The notes under the pieces are model-generated. The model saw only the letters and a list, made by a program, of their open reading frames with translations. It ran no database searches and was not told the DNA's origin. A stretch of 51,097 bases of DNA. It comes from an uncultured Holdemanella sp. (GTDB taxonomy: Bacteria; Bacillota_I; Bacilli_A; Erysipelotrichales; Erysipelotrichaceae). The stretch lies in the NCBI GenBank assembly GCA_900754615.1, contig CAAEDN010000004.1, forward strand, positions 1 to 51,097, given 5' to 3'. Made by a program: the position numbers and the translations under genes. Positions 1-8,492 of the stretch are shown here, piece by piece (the stretch's first letter is position 1; every line of letters begins with the position of its first letter).

Positions 1-1
1 T

Positions 2-58
2 CACATTGGTAAGCCGTATGCCTTAATAGGGCACGTATGGTTTGATAAGGGGCGGTAG
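2..58 (+). CDS. 3' end of an unidentified gene (5' end outside window)
   Basis: One frame is open from the window edge to a TAG at 56-58 and reads ...HIGKPYALIGHVWFDKGR. The other two forward frames stop early in this stretch. The stop codon lies inside the left arm of a hairpin (51-59/68-76), an arrangement that recurs after several genes in this window, which supports this being a true gene end. Only 18 residues are visible, too few to name a family. Confidence 0.4.
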   Translation, partial: HIGKPYALIGHVWFDKGR

Positions 59-82
59 AATTTAAACTCTATCGCCTACTTT
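51..82 (+). terminator. probable intrinsic terminator of the upstream gene
   Basis: GGCGGTAGA (51-59) pairs with TCTATCGCC (68-76), giving nine pairs with one G-U and an eight-base loop. It is followed by a T-rich but interrupted stretch. The weak U-tract lowers confidence. Confidence 0.5.
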
Positions 83-91
83 CTTATGGTG

Positions 92-100
92 TGGTATAAT
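92..100 (+). promoter_or_regulatory. extended -10 promoter for exoA-ruvAB
   Basis: TGGTATAAT matches an extended -10 element (TGn plus a perfect TATAAT at 95-100). No convincing -35 hexamer is visible. Transcription would begin near 107, leaving a leader of about 12 bases with the GAGGTG ribosome-binding site at its 5' end. Confidence 0.6.
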
Positions 101-118
101 GCTTCTGAGGTGTTTTTT

Positions 119-868
119 ATGAAATGTATTTCTTGGAATGTAAATGGGATTCGAGCTGTTTTGAAAAAGGATTTTGTGGAGATTCTTTACGCTTTGGATG
201 CAGATGTTTTCTGTATTCAAGAAACAAAGGCGCAGCCCAATCAAATCGAAGTGGATTGTGAATTATATCCCTATCAATATATAAATAGTGCACAAAGAAA
301 AGGCTATAGTGGAACGATGATCTTCTGTAAGGAAGAACCAATATCTGTGCGTTATGGTATGGGGATTGAAGAACATGATATGGAAGGAAGGGTTATTACT
401 TTGGAATATCCCGAATATTATGTCGTCACTGTATATACACCAAATTCAGGTGATGGTTTAAAACGTTTGGACTATCGTATGAAATGGGATGAAGCTTTTA
501 GTGCATATTTAAAATCATTGGATAAACCGGTTATGGCTTGTGGGGATTTTAATGTGGCTAATGAAGAAATTGATATTAAAAATCCGAAGACCAATCATAA
601 AAATGCTGGATTTACGGATGAAGAAAGAGAAAGCTTTAAAAAAAATTTATTAACTAATTTTGTGGATACATATCGAACTTTATATCCGGAAAAGGTCGAA
701 TACTCGTGGTGGAGTTATCGTTTTAAGGCTAGAGAAAAAAATGCAGGATGGAGAATCGATTATTGGCTAGTATCGCCTGAATTAAAAGATAAGATTGTGG
801 ATGCCAAGATTCTAACAGATATCTATGGTTCGGATCATTGTCCTGTCGAATTAGAGATTGAGGTGTAA
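119..868 (+). CDS. exoA: exodeoxyribonuclease III / AP endonuclease (ExoA family)
   Basis: This is an exonuclease III-type AP endonuclease that incises DNA at abasic sites in base-excision repair. At 249 residues it has the usual length for the family. All catalytic blocks are present: the N-terminal SWNVNGIR, the metal-binding glutamate in CIQETKA, YTPNSGDGLKRLDYR, the aspartate/asparagine pair in CGDFN, GWRIDYWLVS, and the C-terminal catalytic histidine in GSDHCP. The frame is open from 86, but MKCISWN at 119 is the family start and has a GAGGTG ribosome-binding site at 107-112. It is followed after one base by ruvA, so exoA, ruvA and ruvB form a DNA-repair operon. Function is secure by family. 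Confidence 0.93.
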   Translation: MKCISWNVNGIRAVLKKDFVEILYALDADVFCIQETKAQPNQIEVDCELYPYQYINSAQRKGYSGTMIFCKEEPISVRYGMGIEEHDMEGRVITLEYPEYYVVTVYTPNSGDGLKRLDYRMKWDEAFSAYLKSLDKPVMACGDFNVANEEIDIKNPKTNHKNAGFTDEERESFKKNLLTNFVDTYRTLYPEKVEYSWWSYRFKAREKNAGWRIDYWLVSPELKDKIVDAKILTDIYGSDHCPVELEIEV

Positions 869-869
869 A

Positions 870-1448
870 ATGATTGCATTTGTGACTGGAGTTGTTAAAA
901 TTATTCGAAGTGATCGTGTTGTGCTGGATGTGCATGGTGTAGGCTATGAAGTGTATCTCGCAAATGCTTTGGCTCAAAAAATGGGTGAAGAATTGTTTCT
1001 ATATACCTATCAACATGTTCGTGAAGATGCCATTTTATTGTTTGGATTCCTTAAAGAAGAGGATTATGAAGTCTTTATGCGTTTGATCAACGTGAAAGGA
1101 ATTGGTCCTAAAACGGCACAGACCATGTTATCTGTATGTTCGGGAAAAGAGATGATTGAAGCCATTGAAAATGATGATATTAAGAAATTGAAGTCATTAC
1201 CGGGCATTGGTGCAAAAACGGCTGGACAAATCGTTTTAGATTTAAAGGGTAAATTTGTATCATTCGAAACAAGTGATTCTCAAATTTCAAATCCAGTTTG
1301 GACGCAGGTACAAGATGCCCTTGTATCTTTGGGATATAAGACGAGTCAACTGACAAAAATTAAAAAGGAATTAGAAAATTCAGAATTGAGCGAAGATGAA
1401 ATGTTGAGACAAGCATTGATTCTGCTCGCTAAAAGAAATGGAGTATAA
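870..1448 (+). CDS. ruvA: Holliday junction branch migration subunit RuvA
   Basis: RuvA binds the four-way Holliday junction as a tetramer and loads the RuvB motor. At 192 residues it has the normal length. The N-terminal OB-fold begins MIAFVTGVV and includes VDxxGVGYEV-type residues. The middle domain has two helix-hairpin-helix motifs, NVKGIGPKTAQ and SLPGIGAKTAG. A short acidic linker leads to the C-terminal RuvB-contact domain. A TTG at 858 would extend the frame by four residues, but the ATG at 870 fits the family start and has GAGGTG at 860-865. It lies one base after exoA and five bases before ruvB, so the three are probably cotranscribed. Confidence 0.94.
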   Translation: MIAFVTGVVKIIRSDRVVLDVHGVGYEVYLANALAQKMGEELFLYTYQHVREDAILLFGFLKEEDYEVFMRLINVKGIGPKTAQTMLSVCSGKEMIEAIENDDIKKLKSLPGIGAKTAGQIVLDLKGKFVSFETSDSQISNPVWTQVQDALVSLGYKTSQLTKIKKELENSELSEDEMLRQALILLAKRNGV

Positions 1449-1453
1449 AATAA

Positions 1454-2464
1454 ATGCCAAGAGAAGTAGATGGAAATCTTCAGGAATCGGATAGCTTTGA
1501 AATGACATTGCGTCCTCAAAGTTTAAATGAATATATTGGTCAGTCTGAACTGAAAGAAAATCTAAATGTATTTATTCATGCGGCAAGATCAAGAAATGAG
1601 GCTTTAGACCACGTTTTATTTTATGGTCCTCCCGGACTTGGGAAAACAACACTAGCCTATATTCTTGCCAATGAAATGCATGGAAATTTAAAGACGGCAA
1701 GTGGTCCTTCGATTGAAAAAAGTGGAGACCTTGCAGCTATTTTAACGACACTTGAAGCTGGTGATGTGTTGTTTATTGATGAGATTCATCGCTTGCCAAA
1801 ACAAGTGGAAGAAGTGCTATATCCAGCTATGGAGGATTATTGTTTAGATATTGTTGTAGGCAAAGATTCAGCAACGGTGCATAATATTCGTATTAATCTG
1901 CCTCCATTTACGTTAGTAGGAGCTACAACGCGTGCCGGTGATTTAAGTGCGCCTTTAAGAGATCGTTTTGGAATCATTTCACAGTTGGAATACTATAATT
2001 TAGAGGATTTAGAAAAAATCGTTTATCGTACAAGCTGTGTTATGGATACCAAAATTGAAAAGGATGCCGTTCGAGAAATTGCCCTTAGATCCCGTGGTAC
2101 ACCACGTATAGCGAATCGTTTGTTTCGTCGTGTAAGAGATTTTGCGCAAGTTTATAATGATGGGGTTGTTTCAACTGAAATTGCCAAAACTGCACTAGAT
2201 CGTTTGCGTGTCGATCATTTAGGTCTGGATGCGGTCGATCATAAATATTTAAAGGGAATCATTGAAAGATTCAAAGGAGGTCCTGTTGGACTGGAGGCAA
2301 TCGCATCGAGTATTGGAGAAGAGCCAATGACACTTGAAGATGTATATGAGCCTTATTTGTTACAGATTGGTTTTATCAATCGTACACCAAGAGGAAGAAT
2401 TGTTACCCCTAAGGCGTATGAACATCTTCAGATCCCTTATCAGAAAGAATTGTTCACAGATTAA
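1454..2464 (+). CDS. ruvB: Holliday junction DNA helicase RuvB
   Basis: RuvB is the hexameric AAA+ motor that drives branch migration of Holliday junctions with RuvA. At 336 residues it is full length. Visible elements are the Walker A motif GPPGLGKTT, the Walker B FIDEIHRL, the sensor/arginine-finger stretch GATTRAGDLSAPLRDRFG, and the C-terminal winged-helix domain ending in a basic RTPRGR motif. GGAG at 1440-1443 serves as ribosome-binding site and lies in the end of ruvA. The stop codon lies in the loop of a strong terminator, so the exoA-ruvAB transcript ends here. Confidence 0.95.
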   Translation: MPREVDGNLQESDSFEMTLRPQSLNEYIGQSELKENLNVFIHAARSRNEALDHVLFYGPPGLGKTTLAYILANEMHGNLKTASGPSIEKSGDLAAILTTLEAGDVLFIDEIHRLPKQVEEVLYPAMEDYCLDIVVGKDSATVHNIRINLPPFTLVGATTRAGDLSAPLRDRFGIISQLEYYNLEDLEKIVYRTSCVMDTKIEKDAVREIALRSRGTPRIANRLFRRVRDFAQVYNDGVVSTEIAKTALDRLRVDHLGLDAVDHKYLKGIIERFKGGPVGLEAIASSIGEEPMTLEDVYEPYLLQIGFINRTPRGRIVTPKAYEHLQIPYQKELFTD

Positions 2465-2482
2465 GTTTCTGTGAACATTTTT
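2452..2482 (+). terminator. intrinsic terminator of the exoA-ruvAB operon
   Basis: GTTCACAGA (2452-2460) and TCTGTGAAC (2468-2476) form a perfect nine-base-pair stem with a seven-base loop, followed by ATTTTT. The ruvB stop codon TAA (2462-2464) lies in the loop. Confidence 0.8.
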
Positions 2483-2488
2483 ATTATG

Positions 2489-2497
2489 TGGTATAAT
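2489..2497 (+). promoter_or_regulatory. extended -10 promoter placing the recJ ATG at +1 (leaderless)
   Basis: TGGTATAAT (TATAAT at 2492-2497) is an extended -10 box with exactly seven bases between it and the recJ ATG at 2505. The normal start of transcription falls on or next to the A of the ATG. No Shine-Dalgarno sequence precedes this ATG or the in-frame ATG at 2514. No clear -35 is present. Confidence 0.65.
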
Positions 2498-2504
2498 TGT
2501 TAAC

Positions 2505-4058
2505 ATGAAACAAATGACAGAATTAACAAAAAAAGTATTAGAATTTTTAGAACCGGATCAAGCAAAATGGGAATATTGGACAAGTAAACAGGAATTGCAT
2601 CCTGTTTCTAAAGTCGATTGTATGGAAAGGTTTAAGACTCGTGTTTTAAAGGCAGTTGACAATAAAGAAAAAATTATTGTAGCTGGAGATTATGATTGTG
2701 ACGGTATTACAGCAACTACGATCATGGTTTCGGGATTAAGGTCTTTAGGACTTGAGTGTGGCTTTTATATTCCGGATCGTATAAAAGAAGGATATGGATT
2801 GAGCGAAGCAACAGTTAGCTTAGCTAATAAAAAAGCGTATTCGTTGATTATCACGGTAGATAATGGAATCAAAAGTAAACAAGCTTTAGCTTTAGCTAAA
2901 GAATTATCTATGGATGTAATTGTAACTGACCACCATACAATGGATGAAGATGTGAATTGTGATATCGTTGTGCATCCTGATTTTATGGAACCTTGTTTTT
3001 CAACTTTATGTGGAGCAGGTGTTGCTTATGAATGTATGCGTATATTAGGTGTGGATAATGATTATTTACTGCAGCTTGCAGGTCTTGCGAGCATTTCGGA
3101 TATGATGATTGTGAAAGGTCAGACAAGAGCTTTGATACAAAATGCATTACGTTTAATGAATCAAACGCATGAAAAACATGTTTTTTCTTTAGCTACAGAT
3201 CGAGAGCTAAATGAGACAAGTCTAGGCTTTCAAGTAGTTCCTAAATTAAATGCGATAGGCCGATTAAGCAATCTTGCCAACGTAAATAATGTTGTACGCT
3301 ATTTTTTGGCTCAGGATGATGAAAGTATTTTTGCACTATCTTCGCAGATTGCACAAATCAATACGATGCGTAAACAACTATCGGAACAAATGCAGAAAAA
3401 AGCATATGCGAAATGCAATGCAAACGATGATATTTTTGTGATTGAAGATGCAAGTTTTCATGAAGGAATCATTGGACTTGTGGCGGGATCTTTATGTTCT
3501 CAATTTAATAAACCATGTATAGTCTTAGCTAAAAATGAGCAGGGATATAAGGCGAGTATGCGAAGTCCGGAAGGTTTTAACTGTATGGATTTTTTAGGGC
3601 CATTTGAACATTTTGTTGCATTTGGTGGACATGAAAATGCAGCTGGTTTTTCATTGAATCTAAACGAATTTGATTTATTTGAGAAATTTGTAAATCAGCG
3701 TATTCGTGAGTATACATATGATGTGAAAAAAAGAAAAACATTAGTGATAGACGATGAAGAATTAAGTTTGGAAACAATACAATCTTTAGATATGCTACGT
3801 CCATTTGGGCCTGGCTTTGTATTTCCTAGTTTTGAAATTGTACATCCTAAGATAAAAAATTTGTATGATTTTCAAAATCACAAGCACCGCAAATATACTT
3901 TGGAATCTGGGTTACAATGTATGCGATTCAACCAGAGTGATATGGAATATAAGAAAAGCGTCAATGCGATTTATTCCTTTATTGGCAGTGTCCAGATCAA
4001 TCAGTATCAGGGGCGTAAACAGGTGAATTTTGTGATTGATGAGATTGTATATGCGTAG
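2505..4058 (+). CDS. recJ: single-stranded-DNA-specific exonuclease RecJ
   Basis: RecJ is a 5'-3' single-strand DNA exonuclease of the DHH phosphoesterase superfamily, acting in recombination and mismatch repair. The DHH motifs are intact: AGDYDCDG near residue 60, TVDNGI, and VTDHHT. The DHHA1 half carries HEGIIGLVAG and GGHENAAGFSL, followed by an OB-like C-terminal region. At 517 residues it is shorter than the roughly 577-residue E. coli and 786-residue B. subtilis proteins, so it is a compact form lacking extra C-terminal domains. It appears to be translated from a leaderless mRNA: a -10 box is seven bases upstream and there is no ribosome-binding site. apt and relA follow on the same strand. 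Confidence 0.9.
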   Translation: MKQMTELTKKVLEFLEPDQAKWEYWTSKQELHPVSKVDCMERFKTRVLKAVDNKEKIIVAGDYDCDGITATTIMVSGLRSLGLECGFYIPDRIKEGYGLSEATVSLANKKAYSLIITVDNGIKSKQALALAKELSMDVIVTDHHTMDEDVNCDIVVHPDFMEPCFSTLCGAGVAYECMRILGVDNDYLLQLAGLASISDMMIVKGQTRALIQNALRLMNQTHEKHVFSLATDRELNETSLGFQVVPKLNAIGRLSNLANVNNVVRYFLAQDDESIFALSSQIAQINTMRKQLSEQMQKKAYAKCNANDDIFVIEDASFHEGIIGLVAGSLCSQFNKPCIVLAKNEQGYKASMRSPEGFNCMDFLGPFEHFVAFGGHENAAGFSLNLNEFDLFEKFVNQRIREYTYDVKKRKTLVIDDEELSLETIQSLDMLRPFGPGFVFPSFEIVHPKIKNLYDFQNHKHRKYTLESGLQCMRFNQSDMEYKKSVNAIYSFIGSVQINQYQGRKQVNFVIDEIVYA

Positions 4059-4091
4059 TAAAATTATACTAATTAGAAAGAGGTTTTTTGT

Positions 4092-4613
4092 ATGGATTTA
4101 AAAGATTATATTGAAAGTATTCCGGGATTTCCAAAAGAAGGGATTATTTTTAGAGATGTAACTCCGATTCTACAAAATGCGAAGGCAATGCGTTATTGTG
4201 TAGATCAGTTAAATGCGTTTGTGAAAAGTGTGGGGGCAGATATTATTGTAGCTCCTGAAGCAAGAGGTTTTTTATTTGGAGTTCCTGTTGCCTTAGAAAG
4301 TGATATTGGTTTTATTCCAGTCAGAAAACCTGGAAAACTACCTCGTGAAACAGTCAGTGAAAGCTATGATTTAGAATATGGGCAAGATGAATTGTGTGTA
4401 CATGCCGATGCTATTAAGCCTGGACAAAGAGTTGTCATCGTTGATGATTTATTAGCTACAGGAGGAACTGTTGAAGCAATTATTAAAATGATAGAGCGTA
4501 TGCAGGCAAGTGTTACGGGAGTGGCATTTGTGATTGAATTAGATGATTTAAAAGGAAAAGAGAAGTTTAAGAATATTCCAGTTTGTTCATTAACACATTA
4601 TGAAGGTGAATAA
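4092..4613 (+). CDS. apt: adenine phosphoribosyltransferase
   Basis: Apt salvages adenine by converting adenine and PRPP to AMP plus pyrophosphate. At 173 residues it has the usual size. It starts with the family block IPGFPKEGIIFRDVTP, carries the purine-site segment PEARGFLFG, and has the PRPP-binding loop VVIVDDLLATGGT. The ribosome-binding site AAGAGG lies 5' of the ATG. Placement between recJ and relA is a common Bacillota arrangement; it lies 33 bases after recJ and 36 bases before relA. A TATACT at 4066-4071 could be a weak extra -10, but no -35 supports it. Confidence 0.94.
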   Translation: MDLKDYIESIPGFPKEGIIFRDVTPILQNAKAMRYCVDQLNAFVKSVGADIIVAPEARGFLFGVPVALESDIGFIPVRKPGKLPRETVSESYDLEYGQDELCVHADAIKPGQRVVIVDDLLATGGTVEAIIKMIERMQASVTGVAFVIELDDLKGKEKFKNIPVCSLTHYEGE

Positions 4614-4649
4614 CTAGTTTAAGTTTTTAGGAAGGGGGGCGCCTTGATT

Positions 4650-6854
4650 ATGAGTCAGAAAAAGCAAGTTACATTCGAAGAATGTATGGAGAATATCCAA
4701 ACATACATAAAGCGTCCAGAAAATATTGAGTTGATCCAAAAGGCATATGATTTTGCCTATGAGCACCATAAGGGGCAATTCCGTAAAAGTGGGGAGCCTT
4801 ATGTGATCCACGTGATTCAGGTTGCGAATACATTAGCTGAGATGCATTGTGGTCCTAAAACCATTGCAGCTGGACTATTGCATGATACAGTTGAAGATTG
4901 TGAAGGTGTCACGACGGATACGATTACCGAATTGTTTGGTGCAGAAATTGCGACGCTTGTAGATGCGGTAACGAAGATTGGTGCCATTAAATTTAAAGAT
5001 GAAGAAGAATATTTGGCAAGTAATCATCGTAAATTGTTTATTGCGATGGCCAAAGATATTCGTGTAATTTTAATCAAATTAGCGGACCGTTTGCATAATA
5101 TGCGTACGTTACAGTATATGCGTCCGGAAAAACAAAAAAAGATTTCACGCGAAACGTTAAGTGTATATGCACCGATTGCGCACCGTTTGGGTATTAGTGA
5201 AATCAAGAATGAATTAGAAGATCTATCGTTTAAATATTTGGATTACAAAAAATATGAAGAGATCAAAGATCTTGTTAAGCAACGTGAAAGCGATCGTAAT
5301 GAACAAGTACAAGAAATGATTTCGGATATTGAAGCTATTTTAAAGGAATACAATATTCAATATCGTATTTTTGGTCGTTCAAAACATTTTTATAGTATCT
5401 ATAAAAAGATGGTAACGAAAAACAAGCGATTTGAAGAGATTTTAGATTTACTTGCCATTCGTATCATCACAGATTCAGTTGTACATTGTTACGAAATTTT
5501 AGGCTATATTCATGCGAAGTATAGACCAATCCCTGGTCGTTTCAAAGATTATATTGCGATGCCAAAAGCGAACATGTATCAGTCTTTGCATACAACGATT
5601 GTAGAACCAGAGCATGGAAATATTTTCGAGATTCAGATTCGTACAGAAGAAATGGATGCGATTGCCGAACGTGGTGTTGCGGCTCACTGGAAATATAAAG
5701 AAAATCGTAACTATGCGCCTGAATATGAACAAAAGGAAATTGAGGATAAATTATCATGGTTCAGAGATTTCTCTATGATGACGGATGAGGAAAGTGAAGA
5801 TCCATTGGAATATATGGATGTACTTCAGAAAGATATTTTTGAAGCCAATGTATATTGTTTGACCCCAAGAGGAAAAGTCATCGCATTGCCTTCGGGTTCT
5901 TGTCCAATTGATTTCGCATATCGTATACATACAGAGGTTGGTAATAAGACGGTAGGCGCAAAAGTCAATGGGGCTATTGTTCCTTTGAATACACCCTTAA
6001 AAACGGGTGATGTCGTTGATATTTTGACAAATAACAATTCAGCGGGACCAAGTGCAGACTGGATCAAAATTGTCAAGAGTGGACATGCGCGTAACAAGAT
6101 CCGTACTTTCCTTCAAAAACAAGAACAGCAGTCACGTAAAGACAGTATCAAACTAGGTCAGTCCATGTTAGAGGATGAGTTTAGACGTTTGAAACTGGAT
6201 TCTAAATTAATGGAACAAAAGCGATTAGAGTCAATCTTAACTTCATTGTCATTTAAGACAGTCGATGATCTTTATGTAGGAATTGCGATGAAGCGTGTTT
6301 CATTACAGTCCATAGTGGATCGCTTGGTTAAAAACCGTTCGAATATGCTAGAAGATCAGGAAATTATGAAAATTTACAACAAGCAGCCTGCTCATCAGGC
6401 GAAGCATTCAAGTTGTGGTGTTATTGTTCCTGGTATTGATACGATTGCCGTATCTTTGGCTAATTGTTGCCGCCCAATTCCTGGAGATCCAATTATTGGA
6501 TATATTTCCAAGGGGCAGGGTGTGAAGGTGCATCGTGCAGATTGTCCAAATATTATAAATGAGAAAAAACGTCTGATTCCTGTTCAATGGGAAGAGGGCC
6601 TTGATGAAAAACAATATGAAGTCAATTTAATTATTCATAGTGATGATCGTAATTACTTGTTGAGTGATATTGTTACGACTTTGCAGCAATGCAATGTGTA
6701 TTTGAAGCATGTAGATTCTGCAGTAGATGATGGTAATTTAGAAGCAACCACAAAATTGACGGTATCCGTTAAAAATGCAGCACATTTACAAAATTTAATT
6801 TCGAATTTAAAAAAAGTACGAAGTGTCAATGAAGTCATTCGTACAATTCAATAG
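4650..6854 (+). CDS. relA: bifunctional (p)ppGpp synthetase/hydrolase (Rel/RSH family)
   Basis: This is a long RSH enzyme that makes and degrades the alarmone (p)ppGpp on the ribosome during amino-acid starvation. At 734 residues it is full length. The N-terminal HD hydrolase domain is intact (H78 D79 in LLHDTVED, and DRLHNMRT). The synthetase domain follows (YRIFGRSKHFYSIYKK, GRFKDYIAMPK, QIRTEEMD...AAHWKYK). Then come a TGS domain (VYCLTPRGKVIALP...PIDFAYRIHT), a zinc-finger/RRM region with ANCCRPIPGD, and a C-terminal ACT domain. The retained HD residues argue for a bifunctional Rel rather than a synthesis-only RelA. A strong GGAAGGGGGG tract (4631-4639) precedes both the ATG at 4650 and a TTG at 4644; the true start could be either. 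Confidence 0.94.
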   Translation: MSQKKQVTFEECMENIQTYIKRPENIELIQKAYDFAYEHHKGQFRKSGEPYVIHVIQVANTLAEMHCGPKTIAAGLLHDTVEDCEGVTTDTITELFGAEIATLVDAVTKIGAIKFKDEEEYLASNHRKLFIAMAKDIRVILIKLADRLHNMRTLQYMRPEKQKKISRETLSVYAPIAHRLGISEIKNELEDLSFKYLDYKKYEEIKDLVKQRESDRNEQVQEMISDIEAILKEYNIQYRIFGRSKHFYSIYKKMVTKNKRFEEILDLLAIRIITDSVVHCYEILGYIHAKYRPIPGRFKDYIAMPKANMYQSLHTTIVEPEHGNIFEIQIRTEEMDAIAERGVAAHWKYKENRNYAPEYEQKEIEDKLSWFRDFSMMTDEESEDPLEYMDVLQKDIFEANVYCLTPRGKVIALPSGSCPIDFAYRIHTEVGNKTVGAKVNGAIVPLNTPLKTGDVVDILTNNNSAGPSADWIKIVKSGHARNKIRTFLQKQEQQSRKDSIKLGQSMLEDEFRRLKLDSKLMEQKRLESILTSLSFKTVDDLYVGIAMKRVSLQSIVDRLVKNRSNMLEDQEIMKIYNKQPAHQAKHSSCGVIVPGIDTIAVSLANCCRPIPGDPIIGYISKGQGVKVHRADCPNIINEKKRLIPVQWEEGLDEKQYEVNLIIHSDDRNYLLSDIVTTLQQCNVYLKHVDSAVDDGNLEATTKLTVSVKNAAHLQNLISNLKKVRSVNEVIRTIQ

Positions 6855-6882
6855 GAAGGTTAATACTTTCCTATTTTTTTTA
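6851..6882 (+). terminator. intrinsic terminator of relA
   Basis: ATAGGAAGG (6851-6859) pairs with CTTTCCTAT (6866-6874), nine pairs with one G-U and a six-base loop, followed by an eight-base T-run. The relA stop TAG is inside the left arm, and the structure overlaps the end of the convergent gene. Confidence 0.8.
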
Positions 6883-7402
6883 GTAATTCGATTTTGATGT
6901 AGATAACACGAGAAATGATTTCGCGAAGAATGTGTTTCATCTTTAAATCTTTAAACCAGGCACAGCTATAATCTGAAAAAAAATGTTTTGCGATAGCACA
7001 AGCCCTTTTGGCGTGAGTTTGTGATGTCAAAATAAGCACATCTTGATTTTGAATATATTCTTTGGATAACTTGAAATTTTCGAAAGTATTTCGTGCATGC
7101 GTTTCAAGAATGGTAGGGATTTCTATTCTGTTGTTGATGTAATCATTCATAACTTTAGCTTCTACATATTGATTTTTTACATTCGAACCTGAAATAATTA
7201 GTGTATCATAAAGTCCCTTTTTATACATGTCAATCGCAAGATTGCATCTTTTGATTTGACTAGATGCCATAGTGCCATCATCATGGCTAGGACAACCTAA
7301 TAATAAGCCATAGGTATAATGTTTCTTACGTCTTGGAATGAAAGGAAAGAAATAGATGTAAACACAGACCAGTAACAAAAGAATCAACAGACTAACGATC
7401 AT
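6860..7402 (-). CDS. membrane-anchored DUF218/YdcF-like protein
   Basis: This 180-residue protein has one N-terminal membrane helix (about residues 2-20, MIVSLLILLLLVCVYIYFF) and a basic stop-transfer segment. The soluble domain resembles DUF218 (YdcF/SanA type): an early GLLLGCPSHDDG, IKRCNLAIDMYKKG, LIISGS, AKVMNDYI, ETHARNTFENFKLS and LILTSQTHAKRA. Some DUF218 members are linked to envelope processes, but no single reaction can be assigned. Its start overlaps the end of tmcAL by 11 bases, so the two are cotranscribed and probably translationally coupled. It converges on relA, with the relA terminator overlapping its 3' end. Confidence 0.75.
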   Translation of the reverse strand: MIVSLLILLLLVCVYIYFFPFIPRRKKHYTYGLLLGCPSHDDGTMASSQIKRCNLAIDMYKKGLYDTLIISGSNVKNQYVEAKVMNDYINNRIEIPTILETHARNTFENFKLSKEYIQNQDVLILTSQTHAKRACAIAKHFFSDYSCAWFKDLKMKHILREIISRVIYIKIELLKKIGKY

Positions 7403-8399
7403 AATAGATTACCTTTCTTGCTTTAAATGTATCAGAGCATAGATACTGACACTTTAATTCAATGTTTTGCAGAAATATTGGGAGTTCCTTAAATTTCGTG
7501 ATTACATTTTTTCCTTTTAAAAAGGCTTGTCCAACAGAATCAAAGCCACATACAATAACTTGATTGAATGAACTGTTTGCCTGCATCTGTTCTTTTGTGA
7601 TTTGAAGTAAAATAAACATACATGTTCTTTGAATGCGTGCTCGCGTATATGTTTTTGAAACGGAAGCTGAAAGAAAATTTTCCCAATCTATATATTTTTT
7701 GGCATTTTCCTTTAAGCGATATTCAATTCCTTCATTCACAAGAAAAAATGTTGAGAGAACATGGGTGTCGGTTAAAATCAAATATTTTCTTAAATAAGAA
7801 TAATAATGTTGCCACGTTTGGTTTTCTAAGAAATATTTATCGTTGAATTGGGAAAGACCGTTAAAATAATCTTTACGTGTTTGTGTAGCACTTTTAAATG
7901 TATCATTTCTAGAAATGCTTATTGGCACAATTTGATATTTTTCACATTGTTTAATATATTGAATGCCTAAAATGTCATTAGGACGAATTGATTTTCTATT
8001 ATATAAGTTTTGATTCATGCTTAAGGAAGAATCTTTTTCAATTTGATCCATCTCCTTTGAGAGTCGTTTAAGTTCTTGGATGTTATTCGTTTCTGAACCG
8101 AAACATATTTGATCGATATGTAATTCGTTTAATGATTCGATTGCATATTTGGCAAAATAATTGGCACTTTGTGCGGCATAGCAAGGAGGTAATTCAATGA
8201 CTAGGTTACAGCCTGTTTCAAGGGCTAGGCGTGTTTTATCTTCCATGGACATAAGGCTAGGCAGGCCTCTTTGTGTAAAATGATTAGAAACAATCGCAAT
8301 TAAACAATCACACTGTGTTATTTCTTTCGTTTTTTTGATATGATAGATATGTCCTTGATGAAAAGGATTGTATTCTGTAATAATTCCACATGTTTTCAT
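7392..8399 (-). CDS. tmcAL: tRNA(Met) cytidine acetate ligase TmcAL (YlbM family)
   Basis: TmcAL uses ATP and acetate to acetylate the wobble cytidine of elongator tRNA(Met). At 335 residues it is slightly shorter than typical members. The nucleotidyltransferase signature EYNPFHQGH is near the N-terminus, followed by VSNHFTQRGLPS, KTRLALETGCNLVIELP, CFGSE, and the second nucleotide-binding block SIRPNDILGIQYI. The frame is open to 8450, but the family begins at MKTCGIITEYNPFH. A -10 box ends seven bases before that ATG and no ribosome-binding site exists, so the mRNA is probably leaderless. The gene is divergent from yceD-rpmF, the neighbourhood expected for YlbM proteins in Bacillota. Confidence 0.88.
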   Translation of the reverse strand: MKTCGIITEYNPFHQGHIYHIKKTKEITQCDCLIAIVSNHFTQRGLPSLMSMEDKTRLALETGCNLVIELPPCYAAQSANYFAKYAIESLNELHIDQICFGSETNNIQELKRLSKEMDQIEKDSSLSMNQNLYNRKSIRPNDILGIQYIKQCEKYQIVPISISRNDTFKSATQTRKDYFNGLSQFNDKYFLENQTWQHYYSYLRKYLILTDTHVLSTFFLVNEGIEYRLKENAKKYIDWENFLSASVSKTYTRARIQRTCMFILLQITKEQMQANSSFNQVIVCGFDSVGQAFLKGKNVITKFKELPIFLQNIELKCQYLCSDTFKARKVIYYDR

Positions 8400-8406
8400 A
8401 TTCATT

Positions 8407-8435
8407 ATGATAACAGAATCTTTTTCTTGTGGAAA
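8407..8435 (-). promoter_or_regulatory. promoter of tmcAL (leaderless)
   Basis: On the minus strand TTTCCA (8435-8430), a 17-base spacer and TATCAT (8412-8407) form a plausible sigma-A promoter. Seven bases then separate the -10 from the tmcAL ATG at 8399. It lies back to back with the yceD promoter. Confidence 0.55.
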
Positions 8436-8437
8436 TA

Positions 8438-8466
8438 TTGACTTTATCAATTACTTTTATTATAAT
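8438..8466 (+). promoter_or_regulatory. sigma-A promoter of yceD-rpmF
   Basis: TTGACT (8438-8443), a 17-base spacer and TATAAT (8461-8466) are a near-consensus promoter. Transcription would start near 8472-8473, leaving a leader of about 20 bases that contains the GAGGTG ribosome-binding site at 8481-8486. Confidence 0.8.
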
Positions 8467-8492
8467 ATCAAATGCGACATGAGGTGAAGATC

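Noticed and set aside
86..118. Longer exoA start at 86
   Set aside because: It overlaps the -10 box; the ATG at 119 matches the family N-terminus and has GAGGTG upstream.
7622..7846. Plus-strand frame of 74 residues inside tmcAL
   Set aside because: Lies wholly opposite a well-supported gene and lacks family features or a ribosome-binding site.
8472..8492. Leaderless ATG start of yceD at 8472
   Set aside because: It sits at the predicted +1, five bases after the -10, but the GTG at 8493 has a strong ribosome-binding site and gives the family N-terminus. Kept only as an alternative.
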